Of a DNA stretch of 27,254 nt, positions 1-7,780 are shown piece after piece. The position numbers and the translations under genes are program-made. Each line of letters opens with the position of its first letter. The first letter of the stretch is position 1. The notes beneath the pieces were generated by a model. That model was given only the letters and a program-made list of their open reading frames with translations, had not been told where the DNA came from and did no database searches. The stretch spans positions 1 to 27,254 of the forward strand of contig JBBDXJ010000170.1 in NCBI GenBank assembly GCA_040902445.1, written 5' to 3'. Origin of the DNA: Chryseosolibacter sp040902445. GTDB lineage: Bacteria; Bacteroidota; Bacteroidia; Cytophagales; Cyclobacteriaceae.

Positions 1-780
1 GCTGAAACAAGGATTCCCGGCGTTTTACAAAGAATAGCCCTGTGCTATTTTTTCGCTGCCATCATTCTGCATTACGGTTCAAAGAAGTTTGCTTTGTGGT
101 TTAGTGTTTTCGCCTTGTTTGGTTACTGGATCCTTTCATACGCATTTGGTGACCCATCCGATCCCTATAGTCTTACCGGAAATGCCGGGTTAAAACTCGA
201 CTTGTTCTTATTGGGTGAAGACCACCTGTACCACGGTGAGGGTATTGCTTTCGATCCGGAGGGCCTGCTCAGCACGCTGCCTTCCATCGTAAACGTGATC
301 GCAGGTTTCTTTGCAGGAGATTACATCCGAAGAAACGGCAACTCTTACGAGACGATTGCGAAACTTATGATCGCAGGGGCATTACTGGTCCTGGGAGCTT
401 TTATCTGGGATATGTGGTTCCCGATCAACAAAAAGATATGGACAAGTTCCTTTGTGTTACTTACGGTTGGGCTCGACCTGCTTATACTTTCCGTACTGAT
501 TTATATCATCGAAATTTACAACCGCCAGCAGTGGACTTTCTTCTTTGTGGTTTTTGGAAGAAATCCGTTGTTCATTTATCTGCTGGCCGATGTGCTCATC
601 ACTATTATGGGGATGATCAGGGTTGGAGACACCAATCTGCAACAATGGTTGTACAGGGATCTATTCGGAAGCATCGCGGGACCGGTGCTGGCCTCATTCC
701 TTTTTGCTGTTTTCTTTATGCTTCTTAACTGGACGGTAGGGTATTTCCTGGACAAGAAGGGAATATACATTAAGGTTTAA
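1..780 (+). CDS. HGSNAT/YeiB-like membrane acyltransferase (DUF5009/COG4299 type), 5' end missing
   Basis: The reading frame is open from base 1, so the gene begins outside the window; 259 codons and the stop are present. The first visible residues, ETRIPGVLQRIALCYFFAA, match the RIPGVLQRIALCY signature of heparan-alpha-glucosaminide acetyltransferase-like proteins (COG4299), where cytosolic acetyl-CoA is used to acylate a sugar across the membrane. At least five further hydrophobic segments follow, and the protein ends with a lysine-rich cytosolic-looking tail (DKKGIYIKV). A TTG at position 94 could be mistaken for a start, but the conserved motif lies before it. The gene overlaps the convergent comB gene by 11 bp with no terminator between them. 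The family call is fairly sure; the exact sugar substrate cannot be read from sequence. Confidence 0.8.
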   Translation, partial: AETRIPGVLQRIALCYFFAAIILHYGSKKFALWFSVFALFGYWILSYAFGDPSDPYSLTGNAGLKLDLFLLGEDHLYHGEGIAFDPEGLLSTLPSIVNVIAGFFAGDYIRRNGNSYETIAKLMIAGALLVLGAFIWDMWFPINKKIWTSSFVLLTVGLDLLILSVLIYIIEIYNRQQWTFFFVVFGRNPLFIYLLADVLITIMGMIRVGDTNLQQWLYRDLFGSIAGPVLASFLFAVFFMLLNWTVGYFLDKKGIYIKV

Positions 781-1483
781 TGACAATGAACCTGTTTCCC
801 CGCATGACCGGTACAACGTGATACTGATCTTCAGTAAGACAAAATTCAATGTCTTTTTGAATGTTTAATCGTTGAAGCCGTTTGATGTGACTTGAATCCT
901 TTAAAAATTCTTTAAGATCATCTCGCGCTTCAATGTACAATCGCTGGGCGATCACCGGCGCATCGCAGGCATGGTCAAAGTCATTTTTCAGGTTTTCCAC
1001 CAAAGCCCCTGCGAACACAGTGTCTTCAAGATTTACTTTTCCCTTCCAGCCCGAGCATACGATGAGGATATTGTTGGGTACGGTGCGCAGGTAGTTAACC
1101 ACTGCCGACAGATTTAAAAAAGAAGCTATGATAATGTCTCTTGCTCCAACGGATTTCGCGATTGCCTGCGTGCCGTTGGTCGTGGTGAACGCAATTTTTT
1201 TTCCTTTGAGCAGCGGATCCATGTATTCGAAAGGAGAGTTACCCATATCGAACCCATCTACTTTTTTACCATCCCTTTCCCCGGCGGTTATGTATCCATC
1301 TGCTTTCAATGCCAGGCACTCGGGCAGGTGAGCAAAAGGCGTTATGCTGTGTATGTTATGAGCTAAGGCTGTGGTCATACAGGACGTTGCGCGCAGGATA
1401 TCCACCACGACAACGGTTTGATCCTGAACCTCGTAAAGGTGCATCATATCGGGCGAAAGGCAAACGTCGATTGATCGCTTCAT
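770..1483 (-). CDS. comB: 2-phosphosulfolactate phosphatase (ComB family)
   Basis: 237 aa, the usual length for ComB, a Mg2+-dependent phosphatase that turns 2-phosphosulfolactate into sulfolactate. Family motifs are visible in order: VVVVDILRATS (about 24-34), GERDGKKVDGFDMGNSP (68-84) and FTTTNGTQAI (99-108), the last forming part of the active site. It starts 12 bp after the gcvT stop, so the two genes are probably co-transcribed. ComB is known from coenzyme M synthesis in methanogens, but homologues are common in bacteria that make no coenzyme M. No ComA or ComC is visible here, so the bacterial role (sulfonate metabolism or another phosphatase reaction) is open. The family assignment is firm; the physiological substrate is inferred. 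Confidence 0.85.
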   Translation of the reverse strand: MKRSIDVCLSPDMMHLYEVQDQTVVVVDILRATSCMTTALAHNIHSITPFAHLPECLALKADGYITAGERDGKKVDGFDMGNSPFEYMDPLLKGKKIAFTTTNGTQAIAKSVGARDIIIASFLNLSAVVNYLRTVPNNILIVCSGWKGKVNLEDTVFAGALVENLKNDFDHACDAPVIAQRLYIEARDDLKEFLKDSSHIKRLQRLNIQKDIEFCLTEDQYHVVPVMRGNRFIVIKP

Positions 1484-1495
1484 GAAGACGACGAC

Positions 1496-2590
1496 TTAAG
1501 GCTGGGGAATTAAAGGCGTTTTTTGCACGAGGGCCTTCAAACTTCGTTCCCTCACAGCGATGAATATTTCGGTTCCGGGGTTAGCGAATTCACTTGCGAC
1601 ATATCCTAAACCGATACCTACGCCAAGAACAGGGGAGATCGTGCCGGAGGTTACCTTTCCTATCACGTTTCCTTTTGCGTCCTTAATAGGATAATCATGG
1701 CGGGGAATTCCCTTATCGATCATCTTAAAGCCCACAAGCTTTCGTTTTACCCCTGCTTCTTTTTGTTTTTTAAGATTCGCCGAGTTTGTAAATTCTTTTG
1801 TGAATTTTGTGATCCACCCAAGTCCAGCCTCCAGGGGAGAGGTTGTATCATCGATATCGTTTCCGTATAAACAGAAGCCCATTTCTAACCTGAGCGTATC
1901 GCGTGCTCCCAGACCTATGGGTTTTATATTTGCATCTTCACCGGCGCGAAATATTTCTTTCCAGATCTTCTCTGCGAATTGCTTTTTCACATAGATCTCA
2001 AAACCTCCGGCTCCGGTGTATCCTGTGTTGGACATGATCACGTCCGGCACACCCGAAAATTCTCCAATTGAAAAATGATAATAAGGTATGGACTTCAGAT
2101 CTGTTTTTGTCAATTGTTGCAGCACGTCAACTGCTTTAGGACCCTGAACGGCAAAGAGACAAATCTCGTCCGAAATATTTTTTAGCTCCGCGCCTTTTGA
2201 ATTGAAGTTACTGATCCAGTTCCAGTCCTTTTCAATGTTGGAAGCGTTCACAACAATCAGGTAGTCATTGTCTTTGATTTTATAGACGATCAGGTCATCT
2301 ACTATGCCGCCCTGGTCATTGGGAAGACATGAGTACTGAGCCTGTCCGTTCACAAGCTTCGAGGCATCGTTTGAGGTTACCCGTTGGATGAGGTCCAGGG
2401 CATGAGCTCCTTTCACGGTGAATTCACCCATGTGCGATACGTCAAAAACACCGACACCCTTCCTGACAGTCATATGCTCTTCAATGTCGGAGGAGTAGCG
2501 CACTGGCATGTTGTAACCCGCAAAAGGCACCATTTTGCCGCCGAGTTTCACATGGAGGTCATTCAGCGGAACGTATTTCAATCCTTGCAT
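1496..2590 (-). CDS. gcvT: Aminomethyltransferase, glycine cleavage system T protein
   Basis: 364 aa, normal for GcvT. It transfers the methylene group from aminomethylated lipoyl-H protein to tetrahydrofolate and releases ammonia. The N-terminal GCV_T domain has FDVSHMGEF (49-57) and GGIVDDLIVYK (94-104), whose Asp98 corresponds to the catalytic aspartate of the family. GARDTLRLEMGFCLYG and a C-terminal barrel region (GKVTSGTISPVLGVGIGLGYV) follow. The other glycine-cleavage genes (gcvH, gcvP) are not in the window. A perfect TAnnTTTG box lies just upstream, and a hairpin ends two bases before the ATG. It is followed after 12 bp by comB, probably as one transcript. Confidence 0.95.
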   Translation of the reverse strand: MQGLKYVPLNDLHVKLGGKMVPFAGYNMPVRYSSDIEEHMTVRKGVGVFDVSHMGEFTVKGAHALDLIQRVTSNDASKLVNGQAQYSCLPNDQGGIVDDLIVYKIKDNDYLIVVNASNIEKDWNWISNFNSKGAELKNISDEICLFAVQGPKAVDVLQQLTKTDLKSIPYYHFSIGEFSGVPDVIMSNTGYTGAGGFEIYVKKQFAEKIWKEIFRAGEDANIKPIGLGARDTLRLEMGFCLYGNDIDDTTSPLEAGLGWITKFTKEFTNSANLKKQKEAGVKRKLVGFKMIDKGIPRHDYPIKDAKGNVIGKVTSGTISPVLGVGIGLGYVASEFANPGTEIFIAVRERSLKALVQKTPLIPQP

Positions 2591-2592
2591 AA

Positions 2593-2609
2593 GGCCATTT
2601 TAGATGGCC
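2593..2609 (-). other. 6-bp hairpin immediately 5' of the gcvT start codon
   Basis: On the - strand GGCCAT is followed by a five-base loop and ATGGCC, then TT and the gcvT ATG. If the -7 box at 2611-2618 is used, the hairpin would lie at or very near the 5' end of the gcvT mRNA. It could protect the transcript end or influence initiation; this is inference from sequence alone. Confidence 0.4.
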
Positions 2610-2610
2610 A

Positions 2611-2618
2611 CAAAGGTA
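2611..2618 (-). promoter_or_regulatory. Bacteroidota -7 box (TACCTTTG) for gcvT-comB
   Basis: An exact match to TAnnTTTG lies 21-28 bp upstream of the gcvT ATG. No clear TTTG -33 partner was found at 19-21 bp; a T-rich stretch occupies that place. The same octamer occurs at a similar distance ahead of the ECF sigma gene. Confidence 0.45.
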
Positions 2619-2743
2619 AAATAATTCCAGGAGTAAAAAATGATCTTACCGGATAACCTGGACCCACTCTTTTATTTGCTCATTTTGGTTTGCAGGGTCA
2701 TGCGTATCAAAAATCACTTCTGCATGATAATTTTAGCCCAAGG

Positions 2744-3136
2744 TTAATTTGTTGCCGTTTTCTCGAGAGCCTTCAGAATATTTTCTTTTACTTTCTTCAC
2801 TTTCACCAATTCCTTTTCGAGATATTCTTTGGCCTTCTCCTCACCCGCACTGTCAGGTAGGGGATTAAACTGACGCATCCATACCATCATTCCTTCACTC
2901 GCCGAATCCAGCTGCGCAATTTTATTGTCAATTTCCTGCTTTTCAGTTTCACTCGTTCCCGGCATAGCCAACCGGGTTTGGAGCGTGGTCTTTGCTTTAT
3001 GCAAGTCATTCATTTTTGGCATCACATCGTCGTGAATATCCATCACCTCGTTGTAAAGTGCTTCGGTGGATTTTTCCTCACACGCCTGGGTGGAGAAGAG
3101 GAATGCGATGGCAAGAAGTCTTACTAAAATTTTCAT
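2744..3136 (-). CDS. Small predicted lipoprotein, function unknown
   Basis: 130 aa. The N-terminus is a lipoprotein-type signal: MKILVRLLAIAFLFSTQAC with Cys19 as the probable lipidated residue and acidic residues (EEK) after it. The TQA before the Cys is a relaxed lipobox. The rest is highly charged and helical-looking (residues 30-130), with a coiled-coil-like stretch at the end (EYLEKELVKVKKVKENILKA). Small helical lipoproteins of this sort occur in Bacteroidota and have no established function. It lies 82 bp downstream of leuA on the same strand, so read-through from the leu block is possible, and about 150 bp upstream of gcvT. Confidence 0.6.
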   Translation of the reverse strand: MKILVRLLAIAFLFSTQACEEKSTEALYNEVMDIHDDVMPKMNDLHKAKTTLQTRLAMPGTSETEKQEIDNKIAQLDSASEGMMVWMRQFNPLPDSAGEEKAKEYLEKELVKVKKVKENILKALEKTATN

Positions 3137-3218
3137 AGGGGATCGGAAGGTAGTGCCGCGTGCCAGGCATAGTTCATCAGCCTGTGTTTTGAACTTTGAT
3201 CTTTATTGTAGACGTTTA

Positions 3219-4376
3219 TTACCTGGTAAAAACAGCCATCTGTGCGACAAGCGCTATCAGGTCTTCGTTTTCAACCTTCTTTTTTTCGTCTGCCAGGATC
3301 AGGAAGTTTTCGTATATCTGGTCAAGTTCAGGTTTTGTGGGCTGATAACCCAGCAATTCAAGTCTGTGTTTCAATGCGGCGCGTCCGCTGCGTGCTGTGA
3401 GCACGATAGAGGAACATGGAACGCCGACCTGGTCGGGGTTGATGATCTCATAGTTCTCCGAATTTTTAAGGAATCCATCCTGGTGGATACCGGAAGAATG
3501 TGCAAAAGCATTAGCGCCCACGATAGCTTTATTTGGTTGAACGGGCATCCGCATCATTTCAGAAACCATCTTGCTCAGGGCGTAAATTTTTTCAGATTTG
3601 ATATTCGTATAGAGTTCCAGATCCTTATGGGTCGTGATGATCATCGCGATCTCTTCAAGCGATGTGTTACCTGCTCTCTCCCCGATACCATTGATGGTAA
3701 CTTCGGCCTGTCTCGCCCCACTGATCAATCCGGTGATGGTGTTGGCAGTTGCCAGGCCAAGGTCATTATGGCAATGTACTGAAATAGTGGCTTTGTGAAT
3801 ATTCCTGACGTTTTCAAAAAGATATTGAATTCGTTTGCCGTACAAGTGTGGTAAGCAATATCCTGTTGTATCGGGGATATTCACCACATCGGCTCCTGCT
3901 TCGATCACGGCCTGAACCATTTGCGCAAGGAAGGCCAGGTCTGCCCGGCCGGCATCTTCAGCAAAAAATTCAACTTCGACACCTTTGGCTTTAGCATACT
4001 TCACTGCCCACACCCCTTGTTCGAGAACCTGTTCGCGGGTGGAATTAAATTTATGTTTAATGTGGATATCAGAAGAACCGATGCCGGTATGGATCCGGCC
4101 GCGTTTGGCGTAACGCAATGCTTCGGCGGCAACGTCTATATCATCTTTTTTGGAACGGGTCAATGCGCAGACGCATGTCTCCTTTACTACTTTTGATATT
4201 TCGATAACCGAAAGGAAATCTCCCGGACTTGAGATCGGAAAGCCGGCCTCAATTACATCCACACCCAGCCCTTCGAGTTCCCTGGCAATGACAACTTTTT
4301 CTTCTGTTGAAAGCTGGCATCCGGGCACCTGTTCTCCGTCGCGCAATGTAGTGTCGAAGATTTCAATTTTTCTCAT
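3219..4376 (-). CDS. leuA: 2-isopropylmalate synthase, short form without C-terminal regulatory domain
   Basis: 385 aa. It condenses acetyl-CoA with 2-ketoisovalerate in the first committed step of leucine synthesis. The HMGL-like TIM barrel has FDTTLRDGEQVPG at 7-19, the metal-binding HCHND at 201-205 and GIGERAGNTSLEE near 230. The later subdomain has NAFAHSSGIHQDG. The protein ends about 385 residues in, whereas classical LeuA is about 500 residues or more and carries a C-terminal leucine-binding allosteric domain (LeuA_dimer). That domain is missing here, so leucine feedback on the enzyme is expected to be weak or absent. It is the last gene of the leuC-leuD-leuB-leuA block, 23 bp after leuB. 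Homocitrate or citramalate synthase are related alternatives, but the operon context favours LeuA. Confidence 0.88.
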   Translation of the reverse strand: MRKIEIFDTTLRDGEQVPGCQLSTEEKVVIARELEGLGVDVIEAGFPISSPGDFLSVIEISKVVKETCVCALTRSKKDDIDVAAEALRYAKRGRIHTGIGSSDIHIKHKFNSTREQVLEQGVWAVKYAKAKGVEVEFFAEDAGRADLAFLAQMVQAVIEAGADVVNIPDTTGYCLPHLYGKRIQYLFENVRNIHKATISVHCHNDLGLATANTITGLISGARQAEVTINGIGERAGNTSLEEIAMIITTHKDLELYTNIKSEKIYALSKMVSEMMRMPVQPNKAIVGANAFAHSSGIHQDGFLKNSENYEIINPDQVGVPCSSIVLTARSGRAALKHRLELLGYQPTKPELDQIYENFLILADEKKKVENEDLIALVAQMAVFTR

Positions 4377-4399
4377 GATACTTTTTTAAATTATCAGGT

Positions 4400-5500
4400 T
4401 CAGTTATTAATCAATATGGTTGCAACCATTCTTACGTGGTTGCAGATCACGTTACCCATCACATCGGTGCCCAGGATCTTTTCATGAGGCGTGTTGGCAT
4501 CGGCGATGTCTCTTGTGCGATATCCTTCCTGTAATGTTTTTTCCACCGCTTTGATAATGGTTCCGGCTTCCTCCTTGAATCCAAATGAAATGTCAAGCAA
4601 AAGCGCTGCAGAAAGTATTGAGGCCAACGGGTTGGCTATACCTTTTCCTGTTATATCGTGCGCGCTGCCGTGGATCGGTTCGTACAGGCCAACTTTGTCG
4701 CCTATCGAGGCTGAAGCAAGCATTCCCATGGAGCCGGCGATCTGGGAAGCCTCGTCGGTCAGGATATCACCAAACAGGTTTCCGGTGACCACCACATCAA
4801 AACTTCTAGGATTCTGGATCAGCTTCATCGCGGCGGCATCCACAAACATATGCTCTACCGTCACGTCGGGATATTGTTTGGCCACTTCCTGCACGACAGA
4901 TCTCCACAAGCGTGAACTTTCCAGCACGTTGGCCTTGTCTACTGAAGTGACTTTGTTCTTACGGGTTTGGGCCGCCTTGAATGCTTTGTGTGCAATGCGC
5001 TCGACTTCAAACTTTGAGTAGATCATAGTATCGAAGGCCGTGTCGCCATTGTCTTTATATCCCCGTTCACCGAAGTAAACATCGCCGGTCAATTCGCGGA
5101 AGAAAAGGATGTCTGCTCCTTTGAGGATTTCGGGCTTGATACTGGATGCGCCGAGAAGTTCATCGAACAATTTGATGGGTCTGAGGTTCGCATACAGTCC
5201 AAGTTCCTTGCGCATCTTTAGCAAACCTTGTTCAGGCCGCACTGGAAGGGAGGGATCGTTATCGTATTTAGGATGGCCTACTGCACCAAAGAGTATGGCA
5301 TCCGTGTTTTTAAGTTTTGTAAGTGTTTCATCGGGAAGCGGATTTCCGGTAGCTTCAATTGCCTCGTGGCCAATCTGCGCGTAGTCGAAAATAAATTCAT
5401 GGCCAAAACATTCGGCGATCTGTTCCAGCACTCTTTTGCCGCAGGCGGTAACTTCTTTTCCGATCCCGTCTCCCGGGAGGATGGTAATCTTTTTCTTCAT
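4400..5500 (-). CDS. leuB: 3-isopropylmalate dehydrogenase
   Basis: 366 aa, standard length. It oxidises and decarboxylates 3-isopropylmalate with NAD+ to 2-ketoisocaproate. Visible motifs are LPGDGIGKEV at the N-terminus, RPEQGLLKMRKELGLYANLRP around the substrate-binding arginines, and NLFGDILTDEASQIAGSMGM, which holds the metal-binding aspartates. IHGSAHDITGKGIANPLA forms part of the cofactor site. Its ATG overlaps the leuD stop by 4 bp (ATGA), indicating translational coupling with leuD; leuA follows after 23 bp. Confidence 0.95.
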   Translation of the reverse strand: MKKKITILPGDGIGKEVTACGKRVLEQIAECFGHEFIFDYAQIGHEAIEATGNPLPDETLTKLKNTDAILFGAVGHPKYDNDPSLPVRPEQGLLKMRKELGLYANLRPIKLFDELLGASSIKPEILKGADILFFRELTGDVYFGERGYKDNGDTAFDTMIYSKFEVERIAHKAFKAAQTRKNKVTSVDKANVLESSRLWRSVVQEVAKQYPDVTVEHMFVDAAAMKLIQNPRSFDVVVTGNLFGDILTDEASQIAGSMGMLASASIGDKVGLYEPIHGSAHDITGKGIANPLASILSAALLLDISFGFKEEAGTIIKAVEKTLQEGYRTRDIADANTPHEKILGTDVMGNVICNHVRMVATILINN

Positions 5501-6093
5501 TGTTGTTCCTGGTGGGTCAGTTCAAATTGTTTTATCTCATTTCTTAAATCCAGCAAATAGTCGATATCGTCATAACCATTGATCAGGCAGGTTTTTTTAT
5601 AGGGATTGATGTCAAAGCCTTCGGAGCTGCCATCTTCAAGGATAACTTTTTGTTGAACGAGATCCACCGTGATAATTGTACCTGCATTTTTGTCAATCGC
5701 CTCGAATATTTTTTTCAGAAAAGAATCCGAAACCTGCACGGGTAATAATGCATTGTTCAATGCATTGTTTTTAAAGATGTCGGCGAAGAAGCTTGAGATG
5801 ACAACGCGAAAACCGCCGTCGAAAATTGACCAGGCCGCGTGCTCACGGCTGCTTCCACATCCGAAATTTTTTCCTGCAACAAGGATCTTTCCCGAATAGG
5901 TTTTGTCATTTAAAACAAAATCCTTTGGTTTTCCCTCGCCATCGTATCTCCAGTCGCGAAAAAGGTTTTCTCCAAAGCCCTCACGCGTGGTTGCTTTCAA
6001 AAAACGCGCCGGGATGATCTGGTCAGTGTCGATATTTTCAATCGGCAGTGGAACCGCTGTACTTTTCAGTGTAATGAATTTTTCTTTGTTCAT
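5497..6093 (-). CDS. leuD: 3-isopropylmalate dehydratase small subunit
   Basis: 198 aa, typical for LeuD. With LeuC it isomerises 2- to 3-isopropylmalate. It shows NIDTDQIIPARFL near the N-terminus and the swivel-domain signature NFGCGSSREHAAW in the first half. It lies downstream of leuC with a 29-bp spacer made of repeated TTCGTAATT words, and overlaps leuB by 4 bp, so LeuD and LeuB are probably translationally coupled. Confidence 0.95.
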   Translation of the reverse strand: MNKEKFITLKSTAVPLPIENIDTDQIIPARFLKATTREGFGENLFRDWRYDGEGKPKDFVLNDKTYSGKILVAGKNFGCGSSREHAAWSIFDGGFRVVISSFFADIFKNNALNNALLPVQVSDSFLKKIFEAIDKNAGTIITVDLVQQKVILEDGSSEGFDINPYKKTCLINGYDDIDYLLDLRNEIKQFELTHQEQQ

Positions 6094-6101
6094 TGTCTTT
6101 A

Positions 6102-6124
6102 TTCGTAATTCGTCCTTCGTAATT
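6102..6124. repeat. Short word repeat (TTCGTAATT twice) in the leuC-leuD spacer
   Basis: TTCGTAATT occurs at 6102-6110 and again at 6116-6124, separated by CGTCC. The second copy runs into the leuC stop codon. It is one of three intergenic spacers in the ilv-leu cluster that are made of different short repeated words. Confidence 0.6.
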
Positions 6125-7529
6125 AGAACTCCCGCACATCAGTCACTTTCCCGGTAATAGCGGCCGCAGCGGCGCTAAGCGGGCTGGCCAGGAAGGTTCG
6201 CGATTTCGGGCCCTGTCTTCCTTCAAAATTTCTGTTTGAGGTGGAGATACAGTATTTGCCCGCGGGGATTTTGTCTTCATTCATCCCCAGACAAGCCGAA
6301 CAACCAGGTTCGCGCAATTCGAATCCGGCCGCTTCAAAAATTTTATCCAGTCCTTCTTTCCGCGCTTGTAGTTCAACTTGTTTTGATCCCGGAACAACCC
6401 ACACCTCAACGTTGGCAGCTTTCTTTTTCCCCTTTACCATTTCAGCAACCAGTCTCAGGTCTTCAATGCGGGCGTTGGTACAACTTCCGATAAAGACATA
6501 ATCAACCGATTTACCAAGTAATTGTGAGCCGGGTTCGAGGCCCATGTATTCCAATGACTTCGTAAATGAAGTCTGCTCGCTGATATCCTTTAATTCTGAC
6601 AGTGTAGGAATACGGTCTGTAATTCTAATACCCATACCCGGGTTGGTTCCGTAGGTGATCATAGGACCAATGTCAGACGCGTCGTATTTTAACACCTTCT
6701 CGAATTCCGCATTGGTATCAGACTGCAGAAGTCTCCACTGTTCAACTAATTTTTCAAACTGTTCACCTTTTGGCGCGAACTCACGGCCTTTGATATAATT
6801 GAAAGTTGTTTCATCGGGTGCGATGAGTCCACCGCGGGCGCCCATTTCTATGCTCATATTGCAAATGGTCATACGCGCTTCCATAGAGAGGTTGCGTATA
6901 GTATCACCTGCATACTCAACAAAATATCCGGTTGCCCCGCTGGCCGAGATCTTTGCAATAATGTAAAGTATAATGTCTTTTGCCAGTACACTCTTGGCCA
7001 GTTTGCCATTGATCTCGATCTTCATGCGCTTCGGCTTATACTGCAGCACGCACTGTGTAGCCAGTACCTGTTCCACTTCACTGGTTCCGATTCCGAACGC
7101 AATGTTTCCTAAGGCACCGTGTGTAGAGGTATGGCTATCGCCGCATACAATGGTCATACCGGGAAGGGTTAAACCTAATTCCGGCCCAATAATGTGAACG
7201 ATTCCCTGAAAAGGATGACCGAGGTCGTAAAGACTCACGCCAAACTCAGCGCAATTTTTCCTCAGGGTTTCCACCTGGTGACGGGATAAAGCTTCGCGGA
7301 TGGGAAGGTGCTGATCTTTTGTGGGTACATTGTGATCCGCCGTTGCAGTGGTTCTTGCAGTGTTAAAAACTTTAATGCCTCTTTTCCGGAGACCTTCAAA
7401 TGCTTGCGGGCTTGTTACTTCATGAATAAAATGTCTGTCGATGTATAATGCATCCGGGTGTCCTGCGCTTTGTTTTACCACGTGCGCATCCCAGATCTTG
7501 TCGAACAATGTCTTGGTTGAATGGCTCAT
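6123..7529 (-). CDS. leuC: 3-isopropylmalate dehydratase large subunit
   Basis: 468 aa, typical for bacterial LeuC, an aconitase-family [4Fe-4S] enzyme partnered by LeuD. Motifs include VCGDSHTSTHGALG in the N-terminal third and the cluster cysteines in FIGSCTNARIEDL and in PGCSACLGMNEDK (C-x2-C). It is the first structural gene of the leu block and is preceded by a leader with a short leader ORF, a terminator-like hairpin and the 18-nt box also found before ilvE. The start at 7529 follows a purine-rich AAGGAGAA, an unusually good Shine-Dalgarno-like sequence for this genome. Confidence 0.96.
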   Translation of the reverse strand: MSHSTKTLFDKIWDAHVVKQSAGHPDALYIDRHFIHEVTSPQAFEGLRKRGIKVFNTARTTATADHNVPTKDQHLPIREALSRHQVETLRKNCAEFGVSLYDLGHPFQGIVHIIGPELGLTLPGMTIVCGDSHTSTHGALGNIAFGIGTSEVEQVLATQCVLQYKPKRMKIEINGKLAKSVLAKDIILYIIAKISASGATGYFVEYAGDTIRNLSMEARMTICNMSIEMGARGGLIAPDETTFNYIKGREFAPKGEQFEKLVEQWRLLQSDTNAEFEKVLKYDASDIGPMITYGTNPGMGIRITDRIPTLSELKDISEQTSFTKSLEYMGLEPGSQLLGKSVDYVFIGSCTNARIEDLRLVAEMVKGKKKAANVEVWVVPGSKQVELQARKEGLDKIFEAAGFELREPGCSACLGMNEDKIPAGKYCISTSNRNFEGRQGPKSRTFLASPLSAAAAAITGKVTDVREF

Positions 7530-7549
7530 TTCTCCTTGTTTGCTAATTC

Positions 7550-7567
7550 TTTACAACTGTTAGTTTG
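7550..7567 (-). repeat. 18-nt leader box CAAACTAACAGTTGTAAA, leuC copy
   Basis: It is identical over 18 nt to the box at 15596-15613 before ilvE. It begins 22 nt after the 3' end of the leuC leader hairpin and ends 20 nt before the leuC ATG. It contains the small inverted repeat AACT-AAC-AGTT. Identical sequence and near-identical spacing in two leaders argue for function; the mechanism is unknown. Confidence 0.75.
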
Positions 7568-7580
7568 GACTGCTGGTTTT

Positions 7581-7620
7581 GAAATGAAACCGCCCCTCCA
7601 TGACAAACCGGGAGGGGCGG
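7581..7620 (-). terminator. Terminator-like hairpin in the leuC leader (putative attenuator)
   Basis: On the - strand CCGCCCCTCC (7590-7599 complement partner at 7611-7620) pairs perfectly over 10 bp with GGAGGGGCGG around an 11-nt loop, followed by TTTCATTTC. It lies between the short leader ORF and leuC, so it would stop transcription before leuC. It shares CCGCCCCT and GGGGCGG with the ilvE attenuator. No good antiterminator partner was found, so how it would be relieved is not visible. Confidence 0.65.
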
Positions 7621-7668
7621 GATAACGATTTCTTTATACTACAACGTTTGCTTAAAGTTAATTCTTGT

Positions 7669-7713
7669 TTATGTTTTTCGAACTACGAATATGCCAAAAA
7701 TCGAGCGGTGCAT
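7669..7713 (-). CDS. Putative 14-aa leader peptide upstream of leuC
   Basis: ATG to TAA encodes MHRSIFGIFVVRKT. Two Ile and two Val codons sit together with two Phe in residues 5-11, reminiscent of control codons, but there is no Leu, which is surprising for a leu operon. It ends 48 nt before the leader hairpin. Its position between the hicA promoter region and the hairpin, and the parallel with the ilvE leader, support it, but the evidence is much weaker than for ilvE. Confidence 0.4.
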   Translation of the reverse strand: MHRSIFGIFVVRKT

Positions 7714-7765
7714 CAAGAAATTCGCGAAAAAAATTATTACTAACGAGTGGTTGGTAGTGGTTTGC

Positions 7766-7780
7766 AACTAAAGTTTAGTT
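7766..7780. promoter_or_regulatory. Perfect 15-bp palindrome, candidate HicB operator
   Basis: AACTAAA-G-TTTAGTT is a perfect inverted repeat that ends on the first base of the -7 box of hicA. HicB antitoxins with ribbon-helix-helix domains commonly bind palindromes in their own promoter. The site also lies about 53 bp upstream of the leuC leader ORF on the other strand, so bound HicB could affect leu transcription too. The role is inferred from position and symmetry. Confidence 0.6.

Noticed and set aside
3066..3782. A 238-codon + strand frame opposite the lipoprotein and leuA genes
   Set aside because: It is antisense to well-supported genes, has no recognisable domain, and is rich in Cys, Phe and Arg as expected for a shadow frame.
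6102..6124. CRISPR-like or attachment-site repeat
   Set aside because: Only two 9-nt copies with a 5-nt gap, and no spacers, cas genes or integrase nearby.
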